Source: Amoebidium appalachense (lineage: Eukaryota; Ichthyosporea). From it: a stretch of 64,000 nt of DNA. This document shows positions 62,825 to 64,000 of the stretch, in pieces. The notes beneath the pieces are model-generated. The model was not told the DNA's origin. It ran no database searches and saw only the letters and a program-made list of their open reading frames with translations. A program made the position numbers and the translations under genes. The number at the start of each line of letters is the position of its first letter. The stretch's first letter is position 1. The stretch covers positions 1,612,001 to 1,676,000 of the forward strand of contig CAVNZM010000011.1 of assembly GCA_963693365.1 (NCBI GenBank), in the 5' to 3' direction.

Positions 62825-63032
62825 CAAAAAAAAAAAAAGAAAGAAAGAAAATAAATAAATAACCGCCAATAAAATAAAACATGTACATCTCGTATGGAAT
62901 CATTTCCTGTATGACCAAAGGGGGTTGGTCCACACCTGGTTGGCGGTCTGTGTCCGGCACCTCAGTGACCACTACCTCATCTCCGTGAAAGAGGAAACTC
63001 GTGTCGGATATGGCTATGCCGTTGACAAAGCA
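56601..63032 (-). CDS. Unidentified host gene with possible FHA-like segment, at least eight exons
   Basis: Minus-strand exons 63,032-62,936, 62,309-62,250, 61,880-61,710, 61,181-61,093, 60,642-60,567, 59,870-59,687, 58,596-58,442 and 57,991-56,601 join in phase to 741 codons; the 5' end is not found. The first exon (CFVNGIAI…FLFHGDEV) resembles the last strands of an FHA domain, a weak inference. The middle has a charged helical block (FIVDYPTVKEALREAVKRRQQ). Next comes an RGRGRGRK basic AT-hook-like motif. The last exon is a long His/Pro/Met/Gly-rich disordered region followed by an acidic tail. The layout suggests a nuclear protein, perhaps a transcription cofactor. Confidence 0.7.
59445..59611. 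repeat. Intronic 53-bp inverted repeat with extra direct copy
   Basis: The left arm 59,445-59,497 and right arm 59,504-59,556 are near-perfect complements around a 6-nt loop, with a few mismatches. A second copy of the right arm follows directly at 59,558-59,611. It lies in an intron of the minus-strand gene, so the transcript could form a long hairpin. Confidence 0.9.
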
Positions 63033-63899
63033 CTGTGTGGGTATTGTTTTGTTATTAGGCGGATAGCATGGATATACGAGAAACATCCTGTTTGCACATG
63101 CAAATATGGACAGACACAAACTTGCACCACCGCACACAAACAGCAGAGCCCAGAACAACACACAGCCCAGGGAAAGGTAGACGTGGTAGCCATGTGGAAA
63201 AATGTGGAAGAGGAGCTGGGTGGAGGGGTACCCGCTTAAAAAAAGAGAGGGAAACAGGGGTGGCGGCGATGGTGGATGGTTTTTTTTTTTTTTTTTTTTT
63301 TTTTGGGGGGGGGGGGGGGGGGGGAAGAAACCATGGTTGCCTGACCATGGTGCAGGAGGTGGGGGTGAGCGGTGAGGATGGGTGGGTGGGTGGGTTTGTG
63401 GGGGGCCGGGAGGGGGGAGGGGGGGGGGGGGGGGGGGAAGGAGAAAGAGGAGGAGGAGATGGTGGTGGTGGTGGTGGTGGGTGGGGGGGGGGGGGAGGGG
63501 GGAGGGAGAGGAAAGGTCAATAGGGTAAAGGTAAGCTTAAATGAAGGGGGGGGGGGGGGGGGGGGGGGGGGAGGGGGAGGGGGTGCGTTACACAGTACGA
63601 CCTCACAAGGACAACGAACAATACCGTGCAGATTTTGCCCCGGGGGGGGGGGGGGGGGGGGGGGGGGGGACGAAAAAAAAAAGCACACACGAGAGTATGC
63701 ATTCATGTGTGTGTGTGTGGGGGGGGGGGGGGGGGGGGGGGGGGGCAGGCCAGAGACAAAACGTCCAACGAACTGCAACAGGCCGTGTTTAAACAGATAC
63801 AAAGGAGAGAACACCATGCAAAGAAAGAGCCGAAGGCCAGACATGAGTCCAAACCATCAACAGGACAGGGTGCAAGGGGTGTAAGAAGGGTGGGGAGGG
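63033..63899. other. Host intronic or unresolved sequence with simple repeats
   Basis: Contains T-run plus G-run (63,279-63,324), G-runs at 63,421-63,437, 63,547-63,570, 63,643-63,669 and 63,719-63,745, and no supported exon. It probably holds the introns and missing 5' exons of the minus-strand gene. Confidence 0.5.
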
Positions 63900-64000
63900 G
63901 GGTTTGAATGCGTCATAAAATACGAAGTACACACGAACAACGGATAACACGATGCACAAACCATACATAAAGAGTATGCATAATAAGCAGAGCCCATCCT
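63900..64000. repeat. Dispersed host repeat, copy 2 (runs off window end)
   Basis: Shares ordered blocks GGTTTGAATGCG, TACGAAGTAC and ATAAGCAGAGCCCATCCT with 41,944-42,087. The copy is truncated by the window edge, so its full length is unknown. Confidence 0.6.

Overview
The window joins two very different blocks of DNA. Bases 1 to about 30,650 are a compact, intron-less array of viral-type genes. They include a D5/SF3-type primase-helicase, a Bro/KilA-type gene family, C2H2 fingers, an aquaporin, a membrane-anchored bulb-type lectin, a retropepsin-like protein and many orphans, separated by short AT-richer promoters. Bases 32,816 to 64,000 are ordinary eukaryotic chromosome with large introns full of poly-C/G and CA/TG tracts. 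Four host genes can be reconstructed there: 4-hydroxyphenylpyruvate dioxygenase, an SSAT-like acetyltransferase, a PP1 glycogen-targeting subunit, and an unidentified gene of at least 741 codons. A fifth, carrying PHD and SANT domains, is partly resolved. The simplest reading is a large DNA virus endogenized in a unicellular eukaryote. The CBM21/PPP1R3-type protein and the animal-like HPPD favour a holozoan or other opisthokont protist, but that is inference.

Viral half. 1-3,650 is a plus-strand run of tightly packed or overlapping genes, including an aquaporin that overlaps a Cys-rich membrane protein. 4,014-8,136 holds two large minus-strand genes, a coiled-coil protein and a possible structural protein. 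8,216-12,109 holds small genes, a retropepsin-like protein, a deleted Bro-like copy and a frameshifted gene. 12,110-19,124 holds low-complexity DNA, a decayed primase-helicase, zinc fingers, the full-length Bro-like gene and a gene with a paralog at 27,131. 20,315-25,370 includes a same-strand run (22,077-25,370) of secreted, membrane and possible structural proteins ending in the lectin. 25,542-30,644 holds orphans, the second paralog and tandem repeats. Promoters share one layout: several GATTGG (reverse CCAAT) boxes facing the gene, then TATAAA 45-80 bp before the ATG. This suggests transcription by host-type RNA polymerase II.

Junction. Between the last viral-type gene and the HPPD promoter lie a C-rich minisatellite, a CT-rich minisatellite with a CGTGTAGACTTAGC core, and a near-perfect 463-bp palindrome (31,520-31,982). 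Beyond it, 31,983-32,815 has no recognisable gene.

State of the insert. At least eleven reading-frame breaks hit viral-type genes, several at short homopolymers. About 4.5 kb of reconstructed host exons joins with no frame break. That contrast favours real decay of the insert over sequencing error, although several viral-type genes are still open.
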